Assembly (NCBI GenBank): GCA_002918705.1 | Contig: PQKR01000001.1 | Span: 62,001 to 126,000 of the forward strand | Reading direction: 5' to 3' | DNA length: 64,000 nt | From: Escherichia sp. ESNIH1 | Lineage (GTDB): Bacteria; Pseudomonadota; Gammaproteobacteria; Enterobacterales; Enterobacteriaceae | Part shown: positions 12,445 through 22,403 of the stretch, piece after piece | How the letters are laid out: the number at the start of each line of letters is the position of its first letter | Position numbering within the stretch: position 1 is the stretch's first letter | Notes under the pieces: generated by a model | The model's input: only the letters and a program-made list of their open reading frames with translations | Database searches by the model: none | What the model was told of the DNA's origin: nothing | Made by a program: the position numbers and the translations under genes

Positions 12445-14592
12445 CTACACCGCCGCGTCGCGCAGGCGGGTTTTCATCGCCTGATAGGTGGTTTGGGTAT
12501 AGTTTTCCGCCCAGGGCTGATCCGCAATGGCGCTAACCTTCACCGCACAGTACTTGGTCTCCGGCGTTTTGGAGATGGGGTCAAGATTGTCCTGAGTCAG
12601 CTCGTTGCAGGCCCCAATCCACCACTGGTAGGTCATGTAGACGCTGCCGCGATTAATGCGCTCGTTCACGTCGGCACGGCTGATCACCTTTCCGCGCCGG
12701 GACTCGACCCATACCAGCTGCCGATCGTGGATGCCGAGCGCCAGGGCATCGTCCGGGTTGATCTGCACAAAGCCAGGCTCGTCGGCGAGGGTTTGCAGCG
12801 CCGCGCAGTTGCCGGTCATCGAGCGGCAGGAGTAGTGCCCTACCTCGCGCACGGTGCAGAGCACCAGCGGGAAGTCGGCATCCGGCACTTCGGCGGGCGC
12901 GCGCCACTGCGCCGCAAACAGGTGGCCTTTGCCGTCCGGGGTATCAAACTTATTGCCCTGGTAAAGATAGGGCGTTCCCGGATGATCCAGCGTCGGACAG
13001 GGCCACTGCACGTGCCCCATATCACCCATCTTCTCGTAGGTGACGCCGTAGAAGAGCGGGCACAGCTCACGCAGCTCATCCCAGATCTGCTGGTTGCTGT
13101 CGTAGTGCATCGGGTAGCCCATCTCGGTGGCGATCAGGCTGATGATCTCCCAGTCGCGCTTGACGTTGTACTGCGCATCCACCGCCTTCTCGAAACGCTG
13201 GAAGCCGCGATCGGCGCAGGTAAAGACGCCGCCGTGTTCGCCCCATGAGGTCGCGGGCAGCAGGACATCCGCCTGCTCGGCGGTTTTGGTCATAAAGATG
13301 TCCTGCACCACCACGAAGTCGAGGGCCTCGAAACCCTTGCGCACCAGACCCAGGTCGGCTTCGGTCTGGAGCGGATCTTCACCCATGATGTAGTAGGCTT
13401 TAACCTTGCCCTCCAGCGCCAGGTGCGGCACCTCGGTAATGCGCACTCCAACCTGGTCGTCCATATCCGCAGCGTTAATTCCCCAGGCTTCTGCAAACTT
13501 CGCCCGCACCGCCGGATCCACCACGTCCTGGTAGCCAGGGAACTGGTTGGGGATCACCCCCATATCGCACGCCCCCTGAACGTTGTTCTGCCCGCGCACC
13601 GGTCCAACGCCGACATGCTCCCGGCCCAGGTTGCCGGTGAGCAGCGCCAGGCTCGCCAGGCCTTTCACCACGTCCACCGCCTGGCCGAACTGGGTGACGC
13701 CCATGCCCCACATAATGGTGGCCGACGGTGCTGCGGCGTAGGTGCGCATTGCCTGGCGGATCTGCTGGGCGCTGACGCCGGTCAGGTGCTCAACCGCTTC
13801 GGGCGCATAGTCTTTGACCACCTCGCGATAGGCGTCGAGGCCGCGGGTAAAGCTGGCTACGTACTCCCTGTCGTACAGCTCCTCCTCCAGCAGCACGTAG
13901 CCAAAAGCGTTGACCAGCGCCATATTGCAGCCGTTGTTGATCTGCAGATGCTGATCGGCAATACGCGCGGTCTCGATCCGTCGCGGATCGCAGACGATAA
14001 TTTTCGCCCCGTTCTGTTTGGCCTTGATGACCCGGCGGGCAACGATGGGGTGCGAGTCGGCGCAGTTGTAGCCGAATACCAGCAGGCAGCGGGAGTGTTC
14101 AATATCGCCGATAGAGTTGCTCATCGCTCCGTTGCCGAGCGCCTCCTGCAGGCCCGCTACCGACGGGCCGTGGCAGACCCGGGCGCAGCAGTCGACGTTG
14201 TTGGTGTGCAGCACGCCACGGGCAAACTTCTGCATCACATAGTTGGTTTCGTTGCCGGTCCCGCGCGAGGAGCCGGTGGTCATGATCGCCCGGCCACCGT
14301 ACTGGGCCTTGATCTCCCCCAGCCGTTTTGCCGTGTAGCGAATGGCTTCATCCCAGCTTACGGGCGTTAGCTTGCCGCCTTTCTGATAGCGGATCATCGG
14401 CTGGGTCAGGCGCGGCGTCAGGAGTTTCGTATCGTTAAGAAAATCCCAGCCGTAGTAACCCTTAAGGCAGAGCTGATTCTGGTTGGTAACGCCTTCCGCC
14501 GCTTCGGCACGAATGATTTTGTTGTTATCGACCATCAGCTTCAGTTTGCAGCCTGCGCCGCAGTATGGACAAACGCTCGTAATTTTTTTCAT
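12445..14592 (-). CDS. fdhF: Formate dehydrogenase H-type catalytic subunit, cysteine form
   Basis: Oxidises formate to CO2 and feeds electrons to hydrogenase 3. The molybdo-bis-MGD enzyme has the N-terminal [4Fe-4S] ligands Cys8, Cys11, Cys15 and Cys42 and is 715 residues long, the same as E. coli FdhF. The key difference is codon 140 (14173-14175): TGC, cysteine, in the context [13 protein letters not shown], where E. coli FdhF uses UGA for selenocysteine. The following histidine is kept. It lies between hydN (37 bases away) and hypF (4 bases), whereas in E. coli fdhF is at a distant locus. A second, Sec-type fdhF elsewhere cannot be excluded. Confidence 0.93.
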   Translation of the reverse strand: MKKITSVCPYCGAGCKLKLMVDNNKIIRAEAAEGVTNQNQLCLKGYYGWDFLNDTKLLTPRLTQPMIRYQKGGKLTPVSWDEAIRYTAKRLGEIKAQYGGRAIMTTGSSRGTGNETNYVMQKFARGVLHTNNVDCCARVCHGPSVAGLQEALGNGAMSNSIGDIEHSRCLLVFGYNCADSHPIVARRVIKAKQNGAKIIVCDPRRIETARIADQHLQINNGCNMALVNAFGYVLLEEELYDREYVASFTRGLDAYREVVKDYAPEAVEHLTGVSAQQIRQAMRTYAAAPSATIMWGMGVTQFGQAVDVVKGLASLALLTGNLGREHVGVGPVRGQNNVQGACDMGVIPNQFPGYQDVVDPAVRAKFAEAWGINAADMDDQVGVRITEVPHLALEGKVKAYYIMGEDPLQTEADLGLVRKGFEALDFVVVQDIFMTKTAEQADVLLPATSWGEHGGVFTCADRGFQRFEKAVDAQYNVKRDWEIISLIATEMGYPMHYDSNQQIWDELRELCPLFYGVTYEKMGDMGHVQWPCPTLDHPGTPYLYQGNKFDTPDGKGHLFAAQWRAPAEVPDADFPLVLCTVREVGHYSCRSMTGNCAALQTLADEPGFVQINPDDALALGIHDRQLVWVESRRGKVISRADVNERINRGSVYMTYQWWIGACNELTQDNLDPISKTPETKYCAVKVSAIADQPWAENYTQTTYQAMKTRLRDAAV

Positions 14593-14629
14593 CAGTAACA
14601 GACCTGTTAAAAGTTGAAATGCTGTTCAG

Positions 14630-15175
14630 TTAAAAGAGAAGTGAGGCAGCGGTGTCGAGGGCCGCGCGGCGGCGTTTCTCGGCGCTAAGCTGCTCCAGAC
14701 GCGCCCTGTCAACGCAGACCAGCGCATTGGTCGGGCAGACCTCCATGCAGGCGGGTCCCGCCTCGCGGGTGTGGCAGAGGTCGCACTTGTTGGCCTCGGC
14801 CTTCTCCGCCCGCACGTTCAGGCCCGCGCCGCTGTTGCGGACCACCGGACGCACAACGACCTCCATCGCGCCATAGGGACAGGCGACCACGCAGGTTTTG
14901 CACCCGATGCAGCGCTCCTGCATGACGTTAACAAAGCCTTTGTCACGGCTGATGGCGCCGTTGGGGCAGACGTTGGCGCACGGGGCGTCCTCGCACTGGC
15001 GGCAAAGGGTGGCGGTAGAGACGTTCACGCCCTTGATGACGTGAATACGCGGCAGGAAGGTGTCGGGGGTTAAAGAGGCACAATCCTGTTGCGCCTGATG
15101 GGAGACCACGCAGGCAACTTCACAGGTACGGCAGCCAATACATTTACTGGCGTCGGCCATGATGAAACGGTTCAT
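14630..15175 (-). CDS. hydN: Electron-transfer ferredoxin-type protein HydN
   Basis: Predicted iron-sulfur electron carrier of formate metabolism. Four cysteine clusters are visible, including CIGCRTCEVAC near the start, CRQCEDAPCANVCP, CIGCKTCVVACP and CDLCHTREAGPACMEVCP, consistent with four [4Fe-4S] clusters. The start at 15175 (MNRFIMADASK) matches E. coli HydN (175 residues; 181 here) and has GGAGAATTTG upstream; the frame continues five codons further up. It is the first gene of the hydN-fdhF-hypF-nickel permease operon and follows a sigma-54 promoter. Confidence 0.95.
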   Translation of the reverse strand: MNRFIMADASKCIGCRTCEVACVVSHQAQQDCASLTPDTFLPRIHVIKGVNVSTATLCRQCEDAPCANVCPNGAISRDKGFVNVMQERCIGCKTCVVACPYGAMEVVVRPVVRNSGAGLNVRAEKAEANKCDLCHTREAGPACMEVCPTNALVCVDRARLEQLSAEKRRRAALDTAASLLF

Positions 15176-15211
15176 CAAATTCTCCAGCATTAACGGTAGT
15201 GTGCCGGAGTA

Positions 15212-15228
15212 TTCACGAATCGTGCCAG
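15212..15228 (-). promoter_or_regulatory. hydN sigma-54 promoter
   Basis: Reverse strand reads CTGGCACGATTCGTGAA: TGGCAC at -24 and GTGA at -12 with ten bases between GG and GA. This corresponds to the FhlA-dependent hydN promoter of E. coli. Confidence 0.78.
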
Positions 15229-15271
15229 AGTTTATTGTATTGATTTATAGCGATTTTAAAACAGGAGGACA

Positions 15272-15308
15272 CTGTCATCGACACTTGTGACGATGACAGC
15301 TGTCGACA
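15272..15308. promoter_or_regulatory. Candidate FhlA upstream activating sequence for hydN
   Basis: Inverted repeat CTGTCATCG (15272-15280) / CGATGACAG (15291-15299) with TGTCGACA just beyond. It lies about 50-90 bases upstream of the hydN sigma-54 promoter and shares the TGTC/GACA elements with the hyc-hyp control region. It abuts the ascG stop codon. Assignment to FhlA is inferred. Confidence 0.6.
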
Positions 15309-16322
15309 TCAGACGTGCGGGCCGCGGCGAACGGAGCCGCGCAGGATCAGCTCTCCGGTAAAGGCTGGCTGGGTAGTGAACTCCCCGCCGTCGAGCATAA
15401 AGATAAGACGGTTGATGGTCTCTTTGATCATCTCCGTTACCGGAATTTTGACGCTGGCCAGCGGCGGGACGGTATAGGGGGCAATAGCAATATCATCGAA
15501 GCCAATCACCGAGACCTGCTCCGGGACAGCAATGCCGCTGCTGTGCAGCTGGCTAATGGCCCCAATCGCCATATCGTCGTTGCTGGCCACCAGCGCGCTA
15601 AAGCGTGCCCCGCGTTCCAGCAGCGTCGCGACGCCTGCTGAGCCGCTGGCAGGCGTCCACTTCCCCTCTACTATCAGTTCGTTCCGCACTGCCACGCCGT
15701 GTCGCTCCAGCGCCTCTCTGTAGCCGGAGAGACGCTCGTTGCCGGTAGGTGAGTCGAGAGAGCCGGTGATAAAGGCGATATCCCGATGTCCCTGGGCCAG
15801 CAGCGTCTCTACCGCCGCCAGGCTGGTGCCTTTCTGGTCGCAGTAGACGCAGTGGCTGCTATTTTTTCGCAGCCGCCGGTTAAGCACCATAATGGGCTGG
15901 GTATGGCCATCGATGATCGTGTCGATCTCGTCGACGCTAAGAAAGCGCGGGTAGATCACGATTGCGTCGCAGCGCAGATCGAGCAGGTACTGGATCGCCT
16001 GTCGCTCTTCGTCGGCGCTGTGCTTGCCGTCGGCAAGGATCAGCTGGCGGCCACGATCCTCCGTCATCCGCGCCGCGTGAAACAGGAGTTCGCTAAAGTA
16101 GACCCCGTGGTAGAGCGTATTGGTCACCACCAGCCCGAGGGTCTGGGTGGTTTTCGCCGACAGGTTACGCGCCAGCAGGTTCGGCCGGTAGCCGCTCTCC
16201 TCAATGGCCTGAAACACGCGCTCCCTGGTCTCCTGGCTGACGTAGCCGTTGCCTGACAGCACGCGGGACACCGTTGCCTTCGATACCCCTGCCCGCTTCG
16301 CTACCTCCAGCATCGTGGTCAT
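15309..16322 (-). CDS. ascG: LacI-family repressor AscG
   Basis: Represses the divergent ascFB beta-glucoside genes. The 337-residue protein has an N-terminal LacI helix-turn-helix (MLEVAKRAGVSKATVSRVL), a hinge helix (NLLARNLSAKTTQTLGLV) and a periplasmic-binding-like effector domain. E. coli AscG has 336 residues and a nearly identical N-terminus. It is divergent from ascF across a 223-base gap containing a palindromic operator candidate. Effector sugar is not evident from the sequence. Confidence 0.95.
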   Translation of the reverse strand: MTTMLEVAKRAGVSKATVSRVLSGNGYVSQETRERVFQAIEESGYRPNLLARNLSAKTTQTLGLVVTNTLYHGVYFSELLFHAARMTEDRGRQLILADGKHSADEERQAIQYLLDLRCDAIVIYPRFLSVDEIDTIIDGHTQPIMVLNRRLRKNSSHCVYCDQKGTSLAAVETLLAQGHRDIAFITGSLDSPTGNERLSGYREALERHGVAVRNELIVEGKWTPASGSAGVATLLERGARFSALVASNDDMAIGAISQLHSSGIAVPEQVSVIGFDDIAIAPYTVPPLASVKIPVTEMIKETINRLIFMLDGGEFTTQPAFTGELILRGSVRRGPHV

Positions 16323-16469
16323 GATTGCTTTCCTTTCATTTGCATATCCGCAGTTTACTGTACCCGGCGTGGATTTGCAGCGCTTTGCCTGACGGCGATC
16401 ATGGTGATCGTCCTCACGGATCTAAACATCCATCATTGAATATAAAAATGAAACTCAGCATGATTTTGT

Positions 16470-16482
16470 GGAACCGGTTTCC
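16470..16482. promoter_or_regulatory. Candidate AscG operator
   Basis: GGAACCGGTTTCC, a near-perfect LacI-family palindrome centred on CCGG, lies about 70 bases upstream of the ascF start codon in the ascG-ascF gap. The remainder of the gap (16323-16545) shows no other clear site. Confidence 0.6.
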
Positions 16483-16545
16483 TACATCACGTCTCACTGC
16501 TCGCGGTGCAGCCGTAACCCCATACTAAAACAGGATAAAAATCCG

Positions 16546-17994
16546 ATGGCCAAAAACTATGCCGCGCTGGCGACGACCGTGGTCACCGCGCTGGGCGGGG
16601 CGGACAATATCGCCGCCGTCACTCACTGCATGACGCGCCTGCGTTTTGTGGTGAAAGATGAGACGCAGATTGACAGCGCCACGCTGAAGAGCACGCCGGG
16701 CGTGATGGGCGTAGTGCGCAGCGACAGCCAGTGCCAGGTGATCATCGGCAATACGGTGTCGCAGGCCTATGCCGAAGTGGTACGCCTGCTGCCGGCCGAT
16801 TTGCAGCCGGTAGTGGACACCGGGCCGCAGAAGCTGACCCTCCGGCGCATTGGCGCAGGCATTCTCGATGCGCTGATCGGTACCATGTCACCGCTGATCC
16901 CGGCGATCATCGGCGGATCGATGGTCAAGCTGCTGGCGATGATCCTTGAGATGACCGGCGTGCTGGAAAAAGGCTCCTCTACCCTGACGATCCTCACCGT
17001 CATCGGCGACGGGGCCTTCTTCTTCCTGCCGCTGATGGTCGCGGCCTCGGCGGCGGTGAAGTTTAAAACCAACATGTCGCTGGCGATTGCTATCGCCGGG
17101 GTGCTGGTGCATCCGAGCTTTATCGAGCTGATGGCGAAAGCGGCTCAGGGCCAGCAGGTCGAGTTCGCCCTGGTTCCGGTGACGGCGGTGAAGTACACCT
17201 ACACGGTGATCCCGGCGCTGGTGATGACCTGGTGCCTCTCTTACATCGAACGCTGGGTGGATCGCATCACCCCGGCGGTCACGAAAAACTTCCTGAAGCC
17301 GATGCTGATCGTACTGATCGCCGCCCCGCTTGCCATCCTGCTGATCGGGCCGATCGGGATCTGGATCGGCAGCGCCATCTCCGCGCTGGTCTACACCATT
17401 CACAGCTACTTAGGCTGGCTGTCGGTGGCGATCATGGGCGCGCTCTGGCCGCTGCTGGTGATGACCGGCATGCACCGCGTCTTTACCCCGACCATCATCC
17501 AGACCATCGCCGAAACCGGCAAAGAGGGCATGGTGATGCCGTCGGAGATCGGCGCCAACCTGTCGCTGGGCGGCTCGTCGCTGGCGGTGGCATGGAAAAC
17601 TAAAAACCCGGAGCTGCGCCAGACGGCGCTGGCGGCGGCGGCCTCGGCCATTCTGGCGGGGATCTCCGAGCCTGCGCTCTACGGGGTGGCGGTGCGCCTG
17701 AAGCGCCCGCTGGTCGCCAGTCTGATCAGCGGCTTTATCTGCGGTGCGGTAGCCGGGATCGCCGGGCTTGCCAGCCACTCGATGGCCGCGCCGGGACTCT
17801 TTACCAGCGTCCAATTTTTCGATCCGGCTAATCCAATGAGCATTGTCTGGGTCTTTGCCGTAATGACGCTGGCGGTGGTGCTGTCGTTTGTGCTCACCCT
17901 GCTGCTGGGCTTTGAGGATCTGCCCGTCGAGGATGAGGCAGCCAAAGCGCGCGCATTGCAGGCGGCAAAGCCAGCGGCAGCGGCCCGGGCCTGA
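16546..17994 (+). CDS. ascF: PTS beta-glucoside EIIBC component AscF
   Basis: Imports and phosphorylates aryl-beta-glucosides such as arbutin and salicin, and probably cellobiose. An EIIB domain with the phosphorylated cysteine at residue 28 (THCMTRLRF) is followed by a multi-span EIIC domain (LRRIGAGILDALIGTMSPLI onward). There is no EIIA domain, so it would rely on EIIA-Glc, as in E. coli. The start at 16546 (MAKNYAALA) is chosen over an in-frame codon 26 residues upstream because it matches E. coli AscF. The 482 residues compare with 485. It is followed 18 bases later by ascB. Confidence 0.96.
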   Translation: MAKNYAALATTVVTALGGADNIAAVTHCMTRLRFVVKDETQIDSATLKSTPGVMGVVRSDSQCQVIIGNTVSQAYAEVVRLLPADLQPVVDTGPQKLTLRRIGAGILDALIGTMSPLIPAIIGGSMVKLLAMILEMTGVLEKGSSTLTILTVIGDGAFFFLPLMVAASAAVKFKTNMSLAIAIAGVLVHPSFIELMAKAAQGQQVEFALVPVTAVKYTYTVIPALVMTWCLSYIERWVDRITPAVTKNFLKPMLIVLIAAPLAILLIGPIGIWIGSAISALVYTIHSYLGWLSVAIMGALWPLLVMTGMHRVFTPTIIQTIAETGKEGMVMPSEIGANLSLGGSSLAVAWKTKNPELRQTALAAAASAILAGISEPALYGVAVRLKRPLVASLISGFICGAVAGIAGLASHSMAAPGLFTSVQFFDPANPMSIVWVFAVMTLAVVLSFVLTLLLGFEDLPVEDEAAKARALQAAKPAAAARA

Positions 17995-18009
17995 TTTAAC
18001 AAGAGGTAA

Positions 18010-19437
<1,428 letters not shown>

Positions 19438-19442
19438 GTTTT

Positions 19443-19514
19443 CGCCGGGCGGCGCTGCGCTTGCACCGGCCTACGATCCTGTAGGCCCGGTAAGCGCAGC
19501 GCCACCGGGCGTTA
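19443..19514. repeat. REP/BIME element
   Basis: Two inverted REP units, GCCGGGCGGCGCTGCGCTTG ... CCGGCCTAC and GTAGGCCCGG ... GCCACCGGGCG, form paired GC-rich hairpins between the convergent ascB and the toxin gene. Confidence 0.88.
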
Positions 19515-19516
19515 TG

Positions 19517-19885
19517 TCACTGAGGATCGATCAGATCCACGACCATGCTTAAAATCTCATCCATGATATGCGGAGCAACGGTGGCAGCATAACGCGCTTT
19601 ACGGGCGGATAAATCGAGCGCACGTAGCTGATAGCAAAGCACTACGCCGGTGACCTGCCCCGTATCTGTGCTGTCACCATCCAGCCAGACCGTGACAGCA
19701 TGGGAGCGTGCTAGCGAGCCACCGCTGGTTACCGGCACACAGACCGCAGTACCCAGCGCTGAGACAAGCTTTCTATCCGAAATCACCAGATAGTAGTGCG
19801 CACCTCTGAACTCATGCCCCTCTACCGGATCGCCGTTGACGTGCCATATCTCTCCCTTTGCTGGTGTCTTCCTTCCCTGCGCCAT
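19517..19885 (-). CDS. PemK/MazF-family toxin (endoribonuclease)
   Basis: Type II toxin of the MazF/ChpB/PemK family, expected to cleave mRNA at short sequences. The 122-residue protein has the family N-terminus (KGEIWHVNGDPVEGHEFRGAHYYLVISD), the conserved CVPVTSGG strand with a T/S-rich loop, and the TGVVLCYQLRALDLSARKAR segment that carries active-site residues. It overlaps the antitoxin gene by one base (TGATG), which indicates coupled translation. The pair is inserted between ascB and hycI, which are adjacent in E. coli. Cleavage specificity cannot be read from sequence. Confidence 0.88.
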   Translation of the reverse strand: MAQGRKTPAKGEIWHVNGDPVEGHEFRGAHYYLVISDRKLVSALGTAVCVPVTSGGSLARSHAVTVWLDGDSTDTGQVTGVVLCYQLRALDLSARKARYAATVAPHIMDEILSMVVDLIDPQ

Positions 19886-20157
19886 CAGATCTCCTCCTTG
19901 CCCTGTGGCTTATCGGCTAGCTCATCCGCCAGATCGGTATTAAAACTGGCGATCTCCTGGCTATCTATTCCCTGCAGTATCTCTGTGACTGAACGGCGTC
20001 CTCGGGCAACGCGTTTTGCTGGTGTCATGCTAACTGAATTACCGTTGGTGCTCACAATCAATGTGGTTCCTGCGGTCCAACCCATAGCGGTGGCAATCTC
20101 ACCGGGAATCGTGACTACTACGGCACCGCCTTGCTGCCTAAGTTTTGTTAGTGGCAT
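19885..20157 (-). CDS. AbrB/MazE-family antitoxin
   Basis: Antitoxin for the downstream toxin. The 90-residue protein has an N-terminal swapped-hairpin AbrB-type DNA-binding fold (LRQQGGAVVVTIPGEIATAMGW) followed by an acidic tail (NTDLADELADKPQGKEEI), the part that usually wraps the toxin. GGAGGCGCT precedes the start. It is probably autoregulatory, with a TGTAAC/GTTACA inverted repeat upstream. Confidence 0.87.
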   Translation of the reverse strand: MPLTKLRQQGGAVVVTIPGEIATAMGWTAGTTLIVSTNGNSVSMTPAKRVARGRRSVTEILQGIDSQEIASFNTDLADELADKPQGKEEI

Positions 20158-20171
20158 AGCGCCTCCATTGA

Positions 20172-20211
20172 GTGTAACAATGTCTCACTCTGAGTATACC
20201 CTAAGTTACAC
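20172..20211. promoter_or_regulatory. Candidate operator of the toxin-antitoxin pair
   Basis: Inverted repeat GTGTAAC (20172-20178) / GTTACAC (20205-20211) just upstream of the antitoxin start, with further GTCAC/TGTCAC repeats to about 20232. This is the expected place for MazE-type autoregulation. Confidence 0.5.
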
Positions 20212-20229
20212 AAAGTCACACTAACAGTG

Positions 20230-20685
20230 TCACAGCGCCGTAAATCCTCCCTGCCCCTGCCAGCCGTCAAGCCGCTGATAGACCGTCTCTACCGCCTCTT
20301 TAACCGGCGGGGTCATCGGATAGCAGAAGCCGACGATATCCGGCTGAATGCCGAGAAAGATCACCTCTCCCACATCCTCTTTGAGCTGATCCACCAGGTA
20401 GTTCAGGGGCATGTTGTGGGTAGTCATCATAAACAGCTCGGCGATGTCGTCGGGATCGATGAGGCGGATCTCACCGGGATTGAGTCCCATGTCGGTGGCG
20501 TCAACGATCAGCAGGCGATCCGGACGCAGCTCGCGGATCGCCACCACGTCATTCTCCGGCGCGCTGCCGCCGTCGATTACCCGCCACGCGCCCGGCTGCC
20601 AGGCGGCGCACATCTCTGCCAGCAGCGGGCCTGCGCCATCGTCACCCATCATGCTGTTACCTACGCAGAGTAAAACGTCAGTCAC
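20230..20685 (-). CDS. hycI: Hydrogenase 3 maturation endopeptidase HycI
   Basis: Removes the C-terminal 32 residues of pre-HycE after nickel insertion. The N-terminal VGNSMMGDDGAG motif has the nickel-sensing aspartate typical of the HyaD/HycI family, and VDATDMG follows. The 151 residues compare with 156 in E. coli. It is the last gene of the hyc operon and overlaps hycH by eight bases. Confidence 0.96.
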   Translation of the reverse strand: MTDVLLCVGNSMMGDDGAGPLLAEMCAAWQPGAWRVIDGGSAPENDVVAIRELRPDRLLIVDATDMGLNPGEIRLIDPDDIAELFMMTTHNMPLNYLVDQLKEDVGEVIFLGIQPDIVGFCYPMTPPVKEAVETVYQRLDGWQGQGGFTAL

Positions 20686-21088
20686 GGACTCTCCTTACCA
20701 TCAGATAGATGGCGCTCTCCTGATGAATATCATGCAGCATGCTGAGCAGTATGCGGCTCCAGGTCTGCTGCTGCGGGGTCTGTCCCGCCAGCGCCCGGTC
20801 AAAGGCGCCTGCCAGCATCGCGATATGTGAATGGTCGATAACGATCTCGCCATACTTTGGCACCCCGGCCATCTTGCGCCGGGCGCTGCTCCCCTCCTCC
20901 AGGGTGGCGATCCACGCCAGGTAGTCGTCCCACGGACAGGTCAGCGCCGCCTCCAGACAGTCGATCACTCCCAGGTGATGACCAATAGCGAGACTGTAAT
21001 AGACCACCTGCTGCGCCTCGGCGGGCGTCGCGTCGTTCTCATCGATAAACTTCCGGCTCAGCTGGCTGAAGACCACGGATTCGCTCAT
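20678..21088 (-). CDS. hycH: Formate hydrogenlyase maturation protein HycH
   Basis: Needed for assembly of hydrogenase 3, probably acting at precursor HycE. The 136-residue protein ([14 protein letters not shown] ...) has the same length class and position as E. coli HycH. It overlaps hycG by four bases and hycI by eight. No catalytic motif is recognisable and the molecular function is not defined by sequence. Confidence 0.93.
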   Translation of the reverse strand: MSESVVFSQLSRKFIDENDATPAEAQQVVYYSLAIGHHLGVIDCLEAALTCPWDDYLAWIATLEEGSSARRKMAGVPKYGEIVIDHSHIAMLAGAFDRALAGQTPQQQTWSRILLSMLHDIHQESAIYLMVRRVRD

Positions 21089-21852
21089 GAGATCCGCGCC
21101 TCGTCTACGACGGCGTTGAGGTGCGCCACGATCTCATTCAAGCGCGGATCGTCCTCCGCTGCCAGCCAGCGCGCCACCTGGTTCTCCCCCAGCGCCCGCA
21201 GGCGCAGGTAGTCATCGGCGATCTCGCGGCCGTAGCGGTAGCCCGCCAGCCGCCGCGCCTCGCGATCGACCCGTACCCGCAGGGGCTGGACGATATCCTC
21301 ATGCAGCAGCGCCGCCGGCTGGTTGTCCTCTTCCCCCGGCAGGCGAGCATGAATTTTCTGCTCCAGCAGACCCAGCGCCATTGCAAAGCCGTAGAGCGTC
21401 GCAGCGGGCGTCGGCGGGCAGCCGGGAATGTAGACATCCACCGGAACGATTTTGTCGGTGCCGCCCCAGACGCAGTAGAGATCGTGGAAGATGCCGCCGC
21501 TGTTGCCGCACGCCCCGTAGGAGATGCAGATTTTTGGATCGGGAGCCGACTGCCAGGCCCGCAGCGCCGGAGAGCGCATCGCCCGGGTCACCGCCCCGGT
21601 AAACAGCAAAATGTCCGCGTGACGCGGGGATGGCACAACCTTGATACCGAAGCGTTCGGCGTCAAACAGCGGCGTCAGAGTGGCAAAAATTTCGATTTCA
21701 CAGCCGTTGCAGCCTCCGCAGTCGACGCGGTAGACGTAGGCCGAACGCTTGATCTTTTTCAGCAGCGACGCCTTCATGCTGGCGATGGACTCCTCCACCG
21801 TCATCGGCACGGGAATGCCGTTGGCATCGCGCGGTCCCAGTAAATTGCTCAT
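21085..21852 (-). CDS. hycG: Hydrogenase 3 small subunit HycG
   Basis: Electron-transfer small subunit that pairs with HycE and resembles NuoB of complex I. Cysteines at 45, 48 and 51 in [13 protein letters not shown] and further CGNSGGIF and PGCPPTP segments supply the ligands for the proximal [4Fe-4S] cluster. The 255 residues match E. coli. Its stop overlaps the hycH start, and its start abuts the hycF stop. Confidence 0.97.
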   Translation of the reverse strand: MSNLLGPRDANGIPVPMTVEESIASMKASLLKKIKRSAYVYRVDCGGCNGCEIEIFATLTPLFDAERFGIKVVPSPRHADILLFTGAVTRAMRSPALRAWQSAPDPKICISYGACGNSGGIFHDLYCVWGGTDKIVPVDVYIPGCPPTPAATLYGFAMALGLLEQKIHARLPGEEDNQPAALLHEDIVQPLRVRVDREARRLAGYRYGREIADDYLRLRALGENQVARWLAAEDDPRLNEIVAHLNAVVDEARIS

Positions 21853-22394
21853 CAGCTGGCCTCCTGCATATGGCGAGTAAGTTCAATGCGATCGGATGAC
21901 ACCAGGCACTTCTGCCGCTTGCACGCCGGACAGGTCTCGAAGCCTTCACGGTGATGTTCCGCCCGGCTGTCGCCGTTGTGCGCCAGCAGCGCAATGGCAT
22001 AGTCGATCTCTTTCTGCACCGCAAAGGGCCGCTCGCAGACGCGGCAGTGGCACAGATCGAAGCGCGACTGCTGTAAAAAATCCTCTTTCTTCCACACCGC
22101 CAGCTCGTACTCCTGGGAGAGGGTAATCGCCGCCGTCGGGCAGACCTCCTCACAGCGGCCGCAGAAGATGCAGCGCCCAAGGTTAAACTGCCAGGCCTGC
22201 TCGCTGCTCGCCAGCAGGGTCTCTACCGACAAGGCATTCGAAGGACAGGCGTTGACGCAGGCCGCGCAGCCAATGCACTGGCGGGGATCGTGCTGCGGCT
22301 TGCCGCGAAAGTGCTTATCCACCTCGATAGGAGTGAGCGGATAGGCCGCGGTGGGCGTGCCGGTTTTAATCGCTTTTTTGATAAAGGTAAACAT
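21852..22394 (-). CDS. hycF: Formate hydrogenlyase iron-sulfur subunit HycF
   Basis: Two-cluster ferredoxin-like subunit related to NuoI that links HycB and HycG. It has [12 protein letters not shown] and [12 protein letters not shown] motifs and a cysteine-rich tail (CPACKRQKC). The start at 22394 ([10 protein letters not shown]) gives 180 residues as in E. coli and has GGAGT five bases upstream; a GTG two codons earlier is an alternative. It overlaps hycG by one base. Confidence 0.96.
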   Translation of the reverse strand: MFTFIKKAIKTGTPTAAYPLTPIEVDKHFRGKPQHDPRQCIGCAACVNACPSNALSVETLLASSEQAWQFNLGRCIFCGRCEEVCPTAAITLSQEYELAVWKKEDFLQQSRFDLCHCRVCERPFAVQKEIDYAIALLAHNGDSRAEHHREGFETCPACKRQKCLVSSDRIELTRHMQEAS

Positions 22395-22403
22395 GGCCAC
22401 TCC

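Noticed and set aside
10350-12536. 728-codon forward frame opposite hypF
   Set aside because: GC-rich shadow of hypF and the end of fdhF; arginine- and histidine-rich composition is typical of antisense frames.
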